Source: Azoarcus sp. Aa7
GTDB lineage: Bacteria > Pseudomonadota > Gammaproteobacteria > Burkholderiales > Rhodocyclaceae
Assembly (NCBI RefSeq): GCF_014822185.1
Contig: NZ_QVLR01000010.1
Span: 1-64,000 of the forward strand
Reading direction: 5' to 3'
Length of the DNA: 64,000 nt
Position numbers and translations under genes: made by a program. The notes beneath the pieces are model-generated. The model ran no database searches, was not told the DNA's origin, and was given only the letters and a program-made list of their open reading frames with translations. Below, piece by piece: positions 45,276 to 53,188 of this stretch. How positions within the stretch are numbered: position 1 is the stretch's first letter; each line of letters starts with the position of its first letter.

Positions 45276-46132
45276 CGTTCGCCCTCCGGCGCCGGCACGC
45301 CCGACGGCCGCTTGTAGCGGTTGTAGCCCCACAGGTACTGCGCGGGGCCGGCGAGGATCAGGCGCTCGATCTCGCGGTTGATCGCGACGCAGCGCTCCTC
45401 CAGCGTGCCCGCGATCGGCTCGACCGGCTCGGAAATGCGCAGGACGTAGCCCTCGCCGCGCGGCAGGCGCTCGGTCCAGATCATCAGTGCCTTCACGCCC
45501 TTGACCTCGGACAGGCGCGCCGCGAGCGTCATCGTCCACGCCTGCCTGCCGAAGAAGGGCGCCCACACGCCCTCGCCCTGGCCCGGCGCCTGGTCGGGCA
45601 GCATGCCGACCATCTCGCCGCTCCTGAGCGCCTTCACCAGCCGCCGCACGCCGGACACGTCGGCCGGCGCGACGCGGATCTCGCCACGCGCGCGCCCCGC
45701 CTCCATCAGCGGCCCGAGCGACGCCTTGCGCGGCGGACGGAACAGCACCGTGATCGGGCCGTGCGTGGAACAGTATTGCGCACACATCTCGAAGCAGCCC
45801 AGATGCGGCGTCAGGAACAGGACGCTGGCCCCCTCGGCGCGGGCGCGCTCGATCAGCTCGCGGCCTTCGACGCGCACGACGCGCGCCAGCACCTCGTCCT
45901 GCGGGCGCAACCACACGAAGGGCAACTCCAGCGCCTGCCGCCCGGCCTCGGCGATGGCCGCCTTCATCAGCGCCGGATCGACGCGCCCGACCGCGTTCGC
46001 GAGGTTGGCCTCGAGCCTGCGCGCGTACGGCGGCGAGAAGCGCCACGTGAGCCAGCCGGCCCAGCCGCCGAGGCGGTGCAGCCACGCGAGCGGCAGTCGC
46101 GCAAGAATCCGGAAGAGTAGATTGACGATCAC
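45272..46132 (-). CDS. Lipid A biosynthesis acyltransferase, LpxL/HtrB family (copy 1)
   Basis: 286-residue homolog of the following gene. Seen: N-terminal membrane segment IVNLLFRILARLPLAWLHRLGG, catalytic H-x4-E in LFLTPHLGCFEM, VLFRPPRKASLGPLM and MLPDQAPGQGEGVWAPFFG, the expected LpxL blocks. GTG 46132 was chosen because the family similarity begins there; a TTG at 46186 would overlap the metK promoter region. There is no strong ribosome-binding site. Divergent from metK, so the two share about 230 bases of regulatory DNA. Confidence 0.86.
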   Translation of the reverse strand: MIVNLLFRILARLPLAWLHRLGGWAGWLTWRFSPPYARRLEANLANAVGRVDPALMKAAIAEAGRQALELPFVWLRPQDEVLARVVRVEGRELIERARAEGASVLFLTPHLGCFEMCAQYCSTHGPITVLFRPPRKASLGPLMEAGRARGEIRVAPADVSGVRRLVKALRSGEMVGMLPDQAPGQGEGVWAPFFGRQAWTMTLAARLSEVKGVKALMIWTERLPRGEGYVLRISEPVEPIAGTLEERCVAINREIERLILAGPAQYLWGYNRYKRPSGVPAPEGER

Positions 46133-46168
46133 GGGCGAGGGGCCGGATCGCGGGCAGGAAGTCCACGA

Positions 46169-46196
46169 TTGACCGGCCGGGTCCAAAGACTATAAT
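46169..46196 (+). promoter_or_regulatory. Strong sigma70-type promoter of metK
   Basis: TTGACC (46169-46174) and a perfect TATAAT (46191-46196) are separated by 16 bases, pointing toward metK. Transcription would start near 46203, leaving a leader of about 160 bases before the metK ATG. Confidence 0.82.
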
Positions 46197-46202
46197 TATC
46201 GC

Positions 46203-46364
46203 CTAGCCGCCGAGTTAATACGACAACTTGCAGGGCGGCGCCGCGAACGCACCTAACCGGTCGTGGCAAACAAATACTGCTAAAGCGTCGCCTGCTCGAC
46301 GAAATCCCCGGAGCCGGCCACGACGCCGGAACACTCTGGGGATTTTTGTTTTCAGGAGCAGTGC
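46203..46364 (+). ncRNA. Structured metK leader RNA, candidate SAM-cycle attenuator
   Basis: The leader starts with a long hairpin: GCCGCC (46206-46211) pairs with GGCGGC (46234-46239) and GAGTT (46212-46216) with AACTT (46225-46229), around loop AATACGAC. A small hairpin CGTCG/CGACG lies at 46286-46301, and an intrinsic terminator at 46302-46352. The segment 46257-46267 is complementary to 46317-46329 inside the terminator (8 bp, a 2-base bulge, 3 bp), giving a possible antiterminator pairing that would trap the 5' arm of the terminator. I do not recognise it as one of the described SAM riboswitch classes. Confidence 0.6.
46302..46352 (+). terminator. Intrinsic terminator in the metK leader
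   Basis: AAATCCCCGGAG (46302-46313) pairs with CTCTGGGGATTT (46334-46345) over 12 bp with one G-T pair. An inner CCGG/CCGG stem lies in the loop. The 3' side runs straight into TTTTTGTTTT (46343-46352). It ends 12 bases before the metK ATG, just ahead of the AGGAG ribosome-binding site, so it must act as an attenuator of metK and not as the end of an upstream gene (that gene is divergent). Confidence 0.82.
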
Positions 46365-47531
46365 ATGAGCAGGGAATTCCTCTTCACCTCGGAATCGGTC
46401 TCGGAAGGCCACCCGGACAAGGTCGCCGACCAGGTCTCCGACGGCGTCCTCGACGCCATCCTCGCCGAAGACCCGAAGGCGCGCGTCGCGTGCGAGACGC
46501 TGGTATCGACCGGCCTCGTCGTGATCTCGGGCGAGATCACCACTACCGCCCACCCGAACTACCGCGAGATCGCGCAGGAAGTCATCCGCCGCATCGGCTA
46601 CGACAACTCCGACATCGGCTTCGACTACAAGAGCTGCGCGGTGCTGGCCGCGATCAACCGCCAGTCCGCGGACATCGCACAGGGCGTCAACGAAGGCGAA
46701 GGCCTGGACCTCGACCAGGGCGCCGGCGACCAGGGCCTGATGTTCGGCTACGCGTGCAGCGAGACGCCGTCGCTGATGCCGCTGCCCATTTATTATGCGC
46801 ACCGCATCATGCAGCGCCAGGCTGAGCTGCGCAAGGACGGCCGCCTGCCGTGGCTGCGCCCGGACGCGAAGAGCCAGCTGACCGTGAAGTACGTCGACGG
46901 CAAGCCGGTCGCGATCGACACCGTCGTGGTGTCCACGCAGCACAGCCCGGAAGTCTCACATGCGCAGATCGCCGAGGCAGTGATCGAGGAGATCATCAAG
47001 CCGGTATTGCCGAAGGAACTGATGCAGGGCGAGGTGCGCTACCTGATCAACCCGACCGGCCGCTTCGTCATCGGCGGCCCGCACGGCGACTGCGGCCTCA
47101 CCGGCCGCAAGATCATCGTCGACACATACGGCGGCGCGGCCCACCACGGCGGCGGCGCGTTTTCGGGCAAGGATCCGTCGAAGGTCGACCGCTCTGCCGC
47201 CTATGCCGGCCGCTGGGTCGCGAAGAACATCGTCGCGGCCGGCCTCGCCGACCGCTGCGAGGTGCAGGTCGCGTACGCGATCGGCGTCGCGAAGCCGGTG
47301 TCGATGATGGTGGAGACCTTCGGTACCGGCAAGATCGCCGACGAGAAGATCGTCGAACTGGTGCAGCGCCACTTCGACCTGCGCCCCAAGGCGATCATCC
47401 AGGAGCTGAACCTGCTGCGCCCGATCTACGGCAAGACGGCCGCCTACGGCCACTTCGGCCGCGACGAGCCGGAGTTCACCTGGGAGAACGCCGACAAGGC
47501 CGCCGCCCTGCGCGCCGACGCCGGGCTGTAA
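46365..47531 (+). CDS. metK: S-adenosylmethionine synthetase
   Basis: 388-residue methionine adenosyltransferase, which makes SAM from methionine and ATP. Typical blocks are seen: [22 protein letters not shown] (residues 4-25), the ATP-site [16 protein letters not shown] (about 122-137), [20 protein letters not shown] and [25 protein letters not shown] lies six bases before the ATG. It is controlled by its own promoter and a terminator-containing leader, and ends in a strong intrinsic terminator, so it is a single-gene unit. Confidence 0.97.
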   Translation: MSREFLFTSESVSEGHPDKVADQVSDGVLDAILAEDPKARVACETLVSTGLVVISGEITTTAHPNYREIAQEVIRRIGYDNSDIGFDYKSCAVLAAINRQSADIAQGVNEGEGLDLDQGAGDQGLMFGYACSETPSLMPLPIYYAHRIMQRQAELRKDGRLPWLRPDAKSQLTVKYVDGKPVAIDTVVVSTQHSPEVSHAQIAEAVIEEIIKPVLPKELMQGEVRYLINPTGRFVIGGPHGDCGLTGRKIIVDTYGGAAHHGGGAFSGKDPSKVDRSAAYAGRWVAKNIVAAGLADRCEVQVAYAIGVAKPVSMMVETFGTGKIADEKIVELVQRHFDLRPKAIIQELNLLRPIYGKTAAYGHFGRDEPEFTWENADKAAALRADAGL

Positions 47532-47539
47532 GCCCGCGG

Positions 47540-47571
47540 GCCGGGACGGCTGCTTGGCCGTCCCGGCTTTT
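47540..47571 (+). terminator. Intrinsic terminator of metK
   Basis: Perfect 11-bp stem GCCGGGACGGC (47540-47550) / GCCGTCCCGGC (47557-47567), loop TGCTTG, followed by TTTT. It lies nine bases after the metK stop. Confidence 0.9.
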
Positions 47572-47792
47572 CACCACTGCCGGGTGAGGCATTCGCCACC
47601 CGCCCTGCAAAGCCGAGACACGGCACAGCGGTTCGGTTTATCCTCGCAGCAGCCCGGCATTGCCGCGACGGCGGCCAGGCCACCCGCAGAGCACCCAACG
47701 AGAGAAGCCGGCGTCACGGCCATGCAGACGGCAACACGCCGCGCCCGGACGCTCCATCAGGCCCCGGACAGACGAAGTCTTTGGAGCATTCG

Positions 47793-49415
47793 TTGGCACC
47801 ACTGCCCTTTCTCGGGTCACTGCGCCTGAGCATCGTCCGCACGGCACCCGAGCCGCTCTGCCGCCTCCTGATGGCCGCGAGCGGGCTCCTCGTGCTGGAA
47901 CTCGACCCGCCCGACTTCACGATCGCGCCGTCCGCGATCACCCCCCTGCTCCTCGGCTACCTGGCCTTCGCCGCCTGGCTGTTTGCGCGGGAAGTCCGCG
48001 GAAGACCGCCGCTCGCGCATGCCGCATGGGCGGACCTCGCATGGTGCCTCTCCCTCACCGCGGTGAGCGGCGGCACGAGCAGCGTGCTGTTCTTCTTCCT
48101 GCTGTTGCCCATCATGTCCCACGCATTCCGGGACGGCTATTCCGCCGGCTGGACGATGACCTGGGTGACCACCGTCGGCTTCCTCGCGGTCGGACTGCCG
48201 AGCTCGCCGGGAGGCATCCTGTTCGAGTTCAACCGCGCCGTGATCCGGCCACTCACGCTGCTGATCCTGGGCTACATGATCGCGCGCGAGGGCGGCGTGC
48301 AGATCGGCGCGCGCAAGCGGCTGTCGCTGCTCGCCCGCATCGACACCGTGGCGAACCCCCGTTTCGGCGTAGACCGCACCCTGCTCAACGCCGCTGAACA
48401 GCTGCGGGCGGCCTATGGCGTGCGCGAATGCCTGATCGTGCTGCAGCATGCGGACTCCGGCGAGAGCATCCTCGCCCGCGCCGCCGCGGAGCGCCCCGCA
48501 ACCGAAACGCTGCCGGCCGCCGCGGCCGCCCCGCTCCTGGCGCTGCCGCAGGAAGCGCTCGTCGTGCATTCGCCCCGCGGACAGCTGTGTGTGGGCGCGT
48601 CGTCCGAAGCCGTGCTGCCGCACTGCCAAGGGCTTGGCGACCTCCTCGAAACACCGGCGTTCGCATCGGTACCGATGAGTCATGGCGGCCGGCCCGAGGG
48701 GCGGATATTCCTCACCGGCGATGTGCTCCCACCCTTCGACGAGGCCGAGCTGAAATTCCTCGCCGAAGCCGGCATGCATCTGGCCCATATCGTCGAAAAG
48801 GTGGACCTTCTCGATCGGCTGGCCTCCCTCGCCGCCGAGCGCGAACGGCGACGCATGGCCCACGACCTCCACGACCGCGCGATCCAGCCATACCTCGGCC
48901 TGCAGCTCGGTCTCGAGGCGGCACTGCGGCGACCGGAATGCCCGCCAGCCCTCGCGGACGAACTGCGCGGCCTGCAGCAGCTCGCCCACCAGAGCGCCGA
49001 CGAGCTGCGCGGCATGCTCGACGGGCGGAGCGCGGAAGGCGCGGGCGACAACATCCTGCGCGACTCGATCGCACGGCTGACGAAAGAATACCGCGACCAC
49101 TTCAGCATCGAGCTCGCCTGCGACTGCCCGCCGGGATTCAAGGTCAACGACCGGCTCGCCGTCGACCTCGTCGGACTGATCAGCGAAGGCCTGAGCAACA
49201 TCCGCCGCCACACTGCCTCCCGCTGGGCGCGGCTTTCACTCCAGGGCGACGACGGGATCTTGCGCCTCGCACTGACCAACGAACGTCCGCCGTGGGGCGG
49301 CACCGACTTCGTGCCAAAATCGATCCGGAACCGCGCACGCGAACTCGGCGGCGACGCCCGGGTGGACCATGGAACGGCCACCGAGACCACCGTTCGCGTT
49401 CATATTCCCTTGTGA
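47793..49415 (+). CDS. Membrane sensor histidine kinase, NarX/DesK-type (HisKA_3)
   Basis: Sensor kinase of about 540 residues. The N-terminal third has five or so membrane helices with short loops and no large periplasmic domain. A GAF-like domain follows (about residues 190-340), then the HisKA_3 motif RRRMAHDLHDRAIQPYLGLQLG with the phospho-His, and a HATPase with EGLSNIRRHTASRWA. TTG 47793 was chosen because GGAG lies six bases upstream; TTG 47781 is also possible. The response regulator follows after seven bases. The signal is unknown; membrane-embedded sensing is likely. Confidence 0.85.
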   Translation: MAPLPFLGSLRLSIVRTAPEPLCRLLMAASGLLVLELDPPDFTIAPSAITPLLLGYLAFAAWLFAREVRGRPPLAHAAWADLAWCLSLTAVSGGTSSVLFFFLLLPIMSHAFRDGYSAGWTMTWVTTVGFLAVGLPSSPGGILFEFNRAVIRPLTLLILGYMIAREGGVQIGARKRLSLLARIDTVANPRFGVDRTLLNAAEQLRAAYGVRECLIVLQHADSGESILARAAAERPATETLPAAAAAPLLALPQEALVVHSPRGQLCVGASSEAVLPHCQGLGDLLETPAFASVPMSHGGRPEGRIFLTGDVLPPFDEAELKFLAEAGMHLAHIVEKVDLLDRLASLAAERERRRMAHDLHDRAIQPYLGLQLGLEAALRRPECPPALADELRGLQQLAHQSADELRGMLDGRSAEGAGDNILRDSIARLTKEYRDHFSIELACDCPPGFKVNDRLAVDLVGLISEGLSNIRRHTASRWARLSLQGDDGILRLALTNERPPWGGTDFVPKSIRNRARELGGDARVDHGTATETTVRVHIPL

Positions 49416-49422
49416 GACCGCC

Positions 49423-50070
49423 GTGACGATCCGGGTAGCCATCATCGACGACCATCCCAGCATCACCTGGGGATTCGAACGCCTCATCGCCACCGAAATG
49501 CCGCACATGTCGCCCGTGGGCACCGCGCACGACCTCGCGGGGGCGCGCCGGCTGCTGCGCGAGATGCGCCCGGATGTGGCGCTTCTCGACCTCGACCTCG
49601 ACGGCGAAAGCGGCATCGAACTGATCGCCGAGTTCGCGGACGATGCGATCCGGTTTCTCGTGCTGACCGGGATGCGGGACGAAAACATGCGCCAGGACGC
49701 GGTGCGGGCCGGCGCACGCGGAGTGCTCGGCAAGAGCGAACAACCGGCGACGATCATCCGCGCCATCGACCGCGTGCATGCCGGCGAACTGTGGCTCGAC
49801 CGAGCCCGCACCGGCGAGCTCGTTGACAGCCTGCGTCGCCAGGCGCGTTCGGCCGCCGACCCGTTCGCGACACTCACGCCGCGCGAAAGACAGATCGTCG
49901 CCGTCGCACTGGAACACAACGGCGCACCCAACAAGCGCATTGCCGAGCATCTGGGAATCGGCGAAAACACGCTGCGCAACGCGCTGTCGACGATCTACTC
50001 GAAGACCGGCGTATCGAACCGACTGCAACTCTTTGCGCTGGCACTCGAGCACGCCCGGCGCGCTCCGTGA
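49423..50070 (+). CDS. NarL/LuxR-family response regulator
   Basis: 215-residue regulator. The receiver domain (about residues 1-120) has VAIIDDHPSITWG with the acidic pair, DVALLDLDLDGESG with the phospho-accepting Asp, LVLTGM and the K of GVLGKSE. The C-terminal LuxR helix-turn-helix reads TPRERQIVAVALEHNGAPNKRIAEHLG in two parts and ends NALSTIYSKTGVSNR. The GTG start was chosen because the receiver begins there. It pairs with the upstream kinase and lies before the collagen-like secreted protein gene, a plausible target. Confidence 0.88.
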   Translation: MTIRVAIIDDHPSITWGFERLIATEMPHMSPVGTAHDLAGARRLLREMRPDVALLDLDLDGESGIELIAEFADDAIRFLVLTGMRDENMRQDAVRAGARGVLGKSEQPATIIRAIDRVHAGELWLDRARTGELVDSLRRQARSAADPFATLTPRERQIVAVALEHNGAPNKRIAEHLGIGENTLRNALSTIYSKTGVSNRLQLFALALEHARRAP

Positions 50071-50097
50071 CTTTCGTTACGCAGCACTGCAAGTACG

Positions 50098-50109
50098 TTA
50101 CATATGTAA
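50098..50109. promoter_or_regulatory. Perfect palindrome upstream of the collagen-like protein gene
   Basis: TTACATATGTAA is a perfect 12-bp palindrome. GTTAC-type half-sites recur at 50077, 50097 and, inverted, near 50172. A TAGGAT box at 50157-50162 could be a -10 without a -35, which would place the palindrome centre about 65 bases upstream of the start site, a usual activator position. A binding site for the adjacent response regulator is an inference. Confidence 0.45.
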
Positions 50110-50225
50110 TGCTCCCGGGGTGACGCTCCTACCTCCCCCACGATACGCAGCCCCTCTAGGATTGTGAGGAAACGTAACCGGCACCACCGCCGGCACGAAC
50201 CGACACACATCGAGGGAGACCTGCC

Positions 50226-52115
50226 ATGACCACGTACACCTGGGAGTTCGGCGCCGACGGCAGCGGCCTGCATTTCACCGTCACCTTTGACGGCAACCAG
50301 TTCACGATCGAGAGCCTCGAAGGTTCCTTCGACCTCAACGCACTGTGGTTCTCCGACGGCGACACGCTCAAGGAAGGCGATACCACGCTGATCAAGTCCG
50401 ACAACAGTCTGAACTTGAACGGCACCGGAATCGTCTGGGATGACTATCTCAAGGTTTCCAGCACCGGCTTGGGGTCCGAGGGCGAGAACAAGACAAGTTT
50501 CATCTCGGAGGGCGAGACGCTCGTGATCGACGCGGACGACGCGAATCTGCTCCAGGCGTTTCTCGACGCCCCTGAAAGCTGGACGCTGGGCGTCCGCGCA
50601 ACCAGCGTGAATGGTGACGGCAGCATCAAACTGGTCGACAGCGAGCCGACGGTCGAGGAAGACAACCCGTGGGGAGACAATCCGCTGGTACTGGGGGCTT
50701 TCACGGACGGGACGGATGGCGCCGCCGGGAGTGACGGTAGCGACGGGAGCTCAGGCACCCCCGGCAGCGATGGCACCGATGCGACGACCATCGCGCCCGA
50801 CGGCAGTAATGGCGGCGTTGGCAGCGACGCCCATGTCTCGGGCAGCGGTTCGTCGCGTGTCAATATCGCGGCCTCCGCGGGCAGCGATGGCGCCAACGGC
50901 TCGGAAGGCGGCAACGGAACCGACGGTGCCGCCGGAACAGACGGAACTGCCGGCGGCAATGGGACCGCCGGTGGCGACGGGCAGGCCGCAGTCGTCGTCG
51001 ACCAGTCCGCCGCCTACACGGGCATCCTGATCGACGCATCCACCGGCGAAGTCGTCATCCTCGGCGGCAACGGCGGCACGGGGGGCAACGGCGGCACAGG
51101 CGGCAACGGCGGCGCAGGCGGCGACGGCGGCGACGGTACTGCAGGAGGCGATGGCGGTGATGGCGGAGCCGGCGGCGACGGCATGACTGCTGGCGGCGGG
51201 GTCTTCCAGGACGGCGCCGATGGTGGCGACGGCGGCTACGGCGGCGTCGGCGGTGCTGCGGGCGACGGCGCCGACGGGGGCGACGGCGGCGCAGGCGGCA
51301 CCGGTGGAGATGGTGGAGACGGCGGCGCCGCGATCATCAACGGCACCGTGGCGAACGTATTCATCATCGGCGGCAACGCCGTCACCATCCTGGGCGGACA
51401 GGGCAGCGCCGGCGGGTCCGGCGGCGGCGGCGGAACAGGCGGCGCCAGCGGGACAGCCGGCACCGCTGGCACAGGGGGCGACGGCGGCACGGGCGGCACG
51501 GGCGGCGACGGGGTCGGCTCGGGTACCGACGGCGACAGCGGCACGGGCGGTACAGATGGTGCGGACGGCACCACCGGCACCACCGGCACCACCGGCATCG
51601 ACGGCAGCACGGGCACGATGGGAGCCGACGGAGCGGACGGCACCGGCTTCTCGCACAGCGTGAATGTCGACGCGAGCGCGCTTACCGGCCATCTGACGAT
51701 CTCCGGGTCGAACGAAGCCGACACGATGACGCTCGGCAGCGGCGGCTCGACGGTATATGCGACCCAGGGAAGCGACAGCTACACGCTGGGAAGCGGAACC
51801 GACACATTCGTGTATACGTCGGCAGCTCAATCCGATGGCACGACCTACACTGACCGGTTCATGGGCTTCGATGTCAGCGAGGACTCGCTCGACGTTTCGA
51901 CCATCGACGCGAACGCTGCGAATTCGGGTGATGATGCCTTTGGCGGAGTTCTCAACAGCGCCAGCCTGACCGCGCACAGCATCAACTGGTACTACGATTC
52001 GGGCAGCGATACCACGTTTGTGCAATTCGATACCGACGGCAACACAGGCAACGCAGAGCTCACGCTGCAGCTTGCCGGCAGCGTCTCGCTCAGCGCCGAC
52101 GACTTCGTGCTCTAA
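50226..52115 (+). CDS. Collagen-like Gly-triplet secreted protein with type I secretion C-terminus
   Basis: 629-residue acidic protein without a signal peptide. Residues about 1-155 form a non-repetitive domain (YTWEFGADGSGLHFTVTFDG). Residues about 160-480 are Gly-x-y triplets (GSDGSDGSSGTPGSDGTD; GGNGGTGGNGGTGGNGG) rich in Gly, Asp, Thr and Ala, interrupted by hydrophobic beta-like inserts VVVDQSAAYTGILIDAS and IINGTVANVFIIGGNAVTIL. Residues about 500-629 resemble the C-terminal target of type I secreted RTX proteins (GSNEADTMTLGSGGSTVYAT, GTDTFVYTSAAQ, ending SLSADDFVL). An adhesin or biofilm matrix role is inferred. No ABC secretion genes are nearby. Confidence 0.75.
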   Translation: MTTYTWEFGADGSGLHFTVTFDGNQFTIESLEGSFDLNALWFSDGDTLKEGDTTLIKSDNSLNLNGTGIVWDDYLKVSSTGLGSEGENKTSFISEGETLVIDADDANLLQAFLDAPESWTLGVRATSVNGDGSIKLVDSEPTVEEDNPWGDNPLVLGAFTDGTDGAAGSDGSDGSSGTPGSDGTDATTIAPDGSNGGVGSDAHVSGSGSSRVNIAASAGSDGANGSEGGNGTDGAAGTDGTAGGNGTAGGDGQAAVVVDQSAAYTGILIDASTGEVVILGGNGGTGGNGGTGGNGGAGGDGGDGTAGGDGGDGGAGGDGMTAGGGVFQDGADGGDGGYGGVGGAAGDGADGGDGGAGGTGGDGGDGGAAIINGTVANVFIIGGNAVTILGGQGSAGGSGGGGGTGGASGTAGTAGTGGDGGTGGTGGDGVGSGTDGDSGTGGTDGADGTTGTTGTTGIDGSTGTMGADGADGTGFSHSVNVDASALTGHLTISGSNEADTMTLGSGGSTVYATQGSDSYTLGSGTDTFVYTSAAQSDGTTYTDRFMGFDVSEDSLDVSTIDANAANSGDDAFGGVLNSASLTAHSINWYYDSGSDTTFVQFDTDGNTGNAELTLQLAGSVSLSADDFVL

Positions 52116-52131
52116 GTCGCTTCCGGCGGGC

Positions 52132-52170
52132 GGCACACCGGCGCAGGCAAGCCGCCTGCGCCGGTGTGCC
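52132..52170. terminator. 17-bp perfect hairpin between convergent genes
   Basis: GGCACACCGGCGCAGGC (52132-52148) pairs perfectly with 52154-52170 around the loop AAGCC. There is no T-run on either side. It lies 16 bases after the collagen-like gene and 20 bases before the end of the convergent cytochrome gene, so it probably serves both as a transcription end or RNA 3' stabiliser. Confidence 0.7.
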
Positions 52171-52190
52171 TTCGAATTGTGAATCTCTCG

Positions 52191-52685
52191 CTACGGCAAC
52201 TCCGCCGGATGCGTGAACACGAAGTCCCTGTCCTTCACCGGTTGGTGGCAGCCGAAACACTCCTGCACGAAGTTCGCGTCGGTCCCGTAAGGCTTCTGCG
52301 CCTTGCCGAGCCAGCGCGCGAAACCCCAACCGCCCGTCGCAGCATACTTGGAGCTGTCCTTGACCATGAACTCGGCATGGACGAAATCGCCCGGCGCGAG
52401 TGCCGTGTCCCAGCGATCGTGCTTGACCGCCTTCCACACCAGCTTGCCGAGGATCGCGCCGTCGGGCCACGGGTTGGTGCGCCCCTCACGCGCGGCCTTC
52501 ACGGCCGCCTCGTTGCCGAGTACCGCGCGCAGCGTATTGTTGTCGGAGCGATGGTGAACGGACAGCACCTGCCACTGGCGATAGCCTTCGGGCAGGGCAA
52601 TGCCGTTCGGGGCGGGCTCAACGGCAAAAGCGGAAGTCGCGGCGCAAAGCAGGGCGCCAGCCAATGAAGGGAATCGTCTGCTCAT
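52191..52685 (-). CDS. Cytochrome P460-family protein
   Basis: 164-residue exported c-type cytochrome. It has a signal peptide (FPSLAGALLCAATSAFA), the P460-type segment GIALPEGYRQWQVLSVHHRSDNNTLR-like start, WPDGAILGKLVWKA, and the heme-binding Cys-x2-Cys-His near the C-terminus (QECFGCHQPVKDRDFVFT). P460 and the related cytochrome c'-beta bind NO or oxidise hydroxylamine, so nitrogen-oxide detoxification is possible. ATG 52685 has GAGG seven bases upstream. It stands alone, convergent with the collagen-like gene. Confidence 0.82.
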   Translation of the reverse strand: MSRRFPSLAGALLCAATSAFAVEPAPNGIALPEGYRQWQVLSVHHRSDNNTLRAVLGNEAAVKAAREGRTNPWPDGAILGKLVWKAVKHDRWDTALAPGDFVHAEFMVKDSSKYAATGGWGFARWLGKAQKPYGTDANFVQECFGCHQPVKDRDFVFTHPAELP

Positions 52686-52787
52686 GGAAAATCCTCGTTG
52701 TCGGGGAAGGACGTGCTCGCAGGCGCGACGCACGTTCAAGTCAAACAGCCGACTAGCGCGAATTGTTCCAGGCAGGGGAAAAAAGAA

Positions 52788-53048
52788 TCAGCGGCGGCGC
52801 CGCTGCTGCGGATTCACCGGACCACGACCTTCGATGTGGCGGAAGGTGATTCGCCCCTTGCTCAGGTCGTAGGGCGACAGTTCCAGCGAAACCTTGTCTC
52901 CGCACAGGATGCGGATGTGGTGCTTGCGCATCTTGCCGGCAGAGTACGCAACGAGATTGTGACCATTGTCCAGCGTCACACGGAATCGGGCATCAGGCAG
53001 CACTTCGACCACCACTCCACCCATTTCGATCAGTTCTTCCTTGGCGAT
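52788..53048 (-). CDS. infA: Translation initiation factor IF-1 with an apparent ATC start
   Basis: IF-1 of 86 residues that stimulates IF-2/IF-3 at the 30S A site. The body, [18 protein letters not shown] then [33 protein letters not shown], is canonical. The expected AKEELIEM start is encoded in full, but the codon at the initiator position (53048-53046) is ATC, not ATG. GGAG lies eight bases before it, and no in-frame ATG occurs upstream; the first ATG is eight codons in (53024) and would truncate the first strand. The Arg-rich tail PQQRRRR is longer than in E. coli. Confidence 0.88.
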   Translation of the reverse strand: MAKEELIEMGGVVVEVLPDARFRVTLDNGHNLVAYSAGKMRKHHIRILCGDKVSLELSPYDLSKGRITFRHIEGRGPVNPQQRRRR

Positions 53049-53070
53049 GACGTTTTCTCCTGGGAAAGGC

Positions 53071-53105
53071 GAAAAAAGAAAAGGCCGGGCTTGTGCCAGG
53101 CCTTT
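53071..53105 (-). terminator. Intrinsic terminator downstream of the cold-shock gene
   Basis: On the minus strand, AAAGGCCTGGC pairs with GCCCGGCCTTT (10 of 11 positions) around the loop ACAA and is followed by TTTTCTTTTTTC. It lies between the cold-shock gene and infA, so infA either depends on read-through or has its own promoter within a few dozen bases. Confidence 0.8.
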
Positions 53106-53188
53106 CGGGGATGCGTTCCGGAACGGGTTCCGGTTACCGGCCCCGCCAGGGACCGGAGGCGCGGCACTGCTGCCGCGCCGGCGCGGGC

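Noticed and set aside
45959..46364. N-terminal extension of the first lipid A acyltransferase into the metK promoter
   Set aside because: A TTG start at 46186 would place coding sequence over the metK -35/-10 boxes and adds residues without family similarity.
51050..51620. Direct DNA repeats resembling a CRISPR array or minisatellite
   Set aside because: The repeats are in frame GGC-rich triplets encoding Gly-x-y, with no constant-length repeats or unique spacers.
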